The notes below the pieces were generated by a model. It made no database searches. It saw only the letters and a list, made by a program, of their open reading frames with translations, and was not told the DNA's origin. From the NCBI GenBank assembly GCA_012798745.1, contig JAAZMQ010000232.1, positions 1 through 6,536 of the forward strand: 6,536 bases of DNA. Reading direction: 5' to 3'. Position 1 is the first letter of the stretch, and each line of letters opens with the position of its first letter. This document shows, piece by piece, positions 5,214 through 6,536 of this stretch. The stretch is from Bacteroidales bacterium (GTDB lineage Bacteria; Bacteroidota; Bacteroidia; Bacteroidales; Dysgonomonadaceae). The translations under genes were made by a program, and so were the position numbers.

Positions 5214-6536
5214 TAGCAAAAATCCATATGCTAAACGCAAACACATCATTGCCTTGATTGCTGTGGTTGTGATGGTTGTATATATTTTCCGATTGTTTTA
5301 TTTGCAAATTTTAAGTCCTCAATACCGTGAATTTGCCGACAGTAATGCTTTTATGCGAAAAACGTTGTATCCTGCACGAGGAACAATTTACGACCGTAAT
5401 GGGAATTTGCTCGTTTATAATCAGCCTACTTACGACGTAATGATGGTCGGGCGTGAGATGGGTGAGTTCGATACACTTGATTTTTGCAATACGCTGAATA
5501 TCGACAAATCTACCTATCAAAAGCTGGAAGCAGACATGAAAGATAGGCGAAAAAACCCCGGATATTCATCCTATACACCTCAACTTTTTATGTCGCAACT
5601 AACGGTTGAGCAATATGGATTGTTGCAAGAAAAATTATATAAGTTTCCCGGAATATATATTCAAAATCGTACACGGCGGCAATATAAGTATCCCAATATG
5701 GGCGTTATTCTAGGATATATTGCTGAAGTGGACAAGAATGCATTGGAATCTGACCCCTATTATGTTAGAGGTGATTATATTGGGAAATCGGGTATAGAAT
5801 TGTCGCATGAGAAAGACCTCAGAGGAGAAAAGGGAGTTGAAATTTGGTTGCGAGATGCAAGAGGGCGCTTACAAGGTCGTTATAAAGACGGCGTAGAAGA
5901 TAAAGCTCCCGTTTCAGGGCGCGATCTTACACTCAGCATTGATATCAATTTGCAAGCTTATGGCGAATATCTTATGCAGAACAAAATTGGATCAATCGTA
6001 ATGATTGAACCAAAAACGGGGGAAATAATATGCATTGTATCTTCGCCAAGTTATGATCCTGCTATTTTGACAGGAAAAGATTTTGGCAGGAATTACCTTG
6101 AATTGGAACGAAATCCTTATAAACCCCTTATTAATCGTGCTGTAGCAGGAATGTACCCTCCCGGTTCCACTTTCAAACCTTCTCAGGGTGCTGTTCTTAT
6201 GAAGGAGGGAATAATTACGTTAGAAACACGATACAGTTGTTTTCATGGTTATCCCCCTTTGGGTGGACGTCCGGCTTGTCATGGTCATGCTTCGCCGTTA
6301 TCTATTGTACCGGCATTAGCTACTTCGTGTAATTCGTTTTTTTGTTACGGTCTGAATGCGATGTTGAGTAACAGAGAAAAATATGCCGATGTAAATGAGG
6401 CTTTTGATGTGTGGAAAAGTTATCTAAACAAGATGGGTTATGGTGAGAGACTCGGCGTTGATCTTCCTTCGGAAAAGAAAGGATTTATCCCAAACAGTAA
6501 GTTTTACAATAAAGTATTGAAAAGAAATAATTGGAA
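5203..6536 (+). CDS. mrdA: Penicillin-binding protein 2 (MrdA), 5' part running off the right edge
   Basis: PBP2 is the monofunctional class B transpeptidase of the elongasome; it cross-links peptidoglycan made by RodA during lateral growth. The frame is open from GTG 5203 to the window end (444 complete codons). I recall Bacteroidales PBP2 at around 600 residues or more, so perhaps 70 percent is seen. A short basic start (AKRKH) precedes one membrane anchor at about 15-29. The dimerisation-domain signature RGTIYDRNG lies at 59-67 and GKSGIE at 194-199. In the transpeptidase domain, the active-site SxxK box is STFK (Ser322, Lys325) inside PPGSTFKP, and the second motif is SCN (375-377). The KTG motif lies beyond the edge. 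The start is GTG: a TAA at 5185 closes the frame upstream, and the first in-frame ATG (5272) is inside the membrane helix. A purine-rich AGAAGAA precedes the GTG. The 11-nt overlap with mreD suggests coupling. rodA often follows in related clusters. Confidence 0.95.
   Translation, partial: MEYNSKNPYAKRKHIIALIAVVVMVVYIFRLFYLQILSPQYREFADSNAFMRKTLYPARGTIYDRNGNLLVYNQPTYDVMMVGREMGEFDTLDFCNTLNIDKSTYQKLEADMKDRRKNPGYSSYTPQLFMSQLTVEQYGLLQEKLYKFPGIYIQNRTRRQYKYPNMGVILGYIAEVDKNALESDPYYVRGDYIGKSGIELSHEKDLRGEKGVEIWLRDARGRLQGRYKDGVEDKAPVSGRDLTLSIDINLQAYGEYLMQNKIGSIVMIEPKTGEIICIVSSPSYDPAILTGKDFGRNYLELERNPYKPLINRAVAGMYPPGSTFKPSQGAVLMKEGIITLETRYSCFHGYPPLGGRPACHGHASPLSIVPALATSCNSFFCYGLNAMLSNREKYADVNEAFDVWKSYLNKMGYGERLGVDLPSEKKGFIPNSKFYNKVLKRNNW

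Noticed and set aside
5272..5274. First in-frame ATG as the start of mrdA
   Set aside because: It sits in the middle of the membrane helix and would remove the basic start and half the anchor; GTG 5203 gives a normal N-terminus.

Overview
The window looks like ordinary chromosomal DNA from a Bacteroidota member, most likely order Bacteroidales. Three things point there: the AT-rich leaders without strong Shine-Dalgarno sequences, a promoter-like TTTG / TAnnTTTG pair upstream of purH, and protein sequences close to Bacteroidales versions of MreB, PurH and PBP2 as I remember them. The family cannot be fixed from the sequence alone. All genes are on the + strand.

Layout: (1) the 3' part of a DUF349-repeat protein gene enters from the left edge and ends at 1084. 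(2) A 130-bp intergenic stretch holds a hairpin that could end transcription (about 1106-1136) and, just after it, a Bacteroidetes-type promoter candidate (1151-1184). (3) purH (1215-2738) encodes the bifunctional enzyme for the last two steps of IMP synthesis. (4) A tightly packed cell-shape cluster follows: mreB (2766-3797), mreC (3856-4704), mreD (4701-5213) and mrdA/PBP2 (5203 to beyond the right edge). The spacings are 27 nt, 58 nt, a 4-nt overlap and an 11-nt overlap, so purH-mreB-mreC-mreD-mrdA reads as one transcription unit. MreB filaments, the MreC and MreD membrane partners and the PBP2 transpeptidase form the elongasome, which directs lateral peptidoglycan synthesis.

The main anomaly is in mreC. 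Its frame opens with a proper ATG and membrane anchor at 3856, but codon 51 is an in-frame TAA (4006-4008). The same frame then continues undisturbed as a normal MreC coiled coil and beta domain to 4704. This is a nonsense interruption, not a frameshift. It may be a sequencing or assembly error, a real mutation that leaves MreC without its anchor, or less likely a recoding or reinitiation case. A second annotation trap is mrdA, whose only sensible start is a GTG inside the end of mreD and which has no stop in the window.

I looked for an undescribed system on both strands and found none. There are no tRNA or rRNA genes, CRISPR repeats, mobile elements or long repeats that I can support. No stretch longer than 300 bases lacks a gene.
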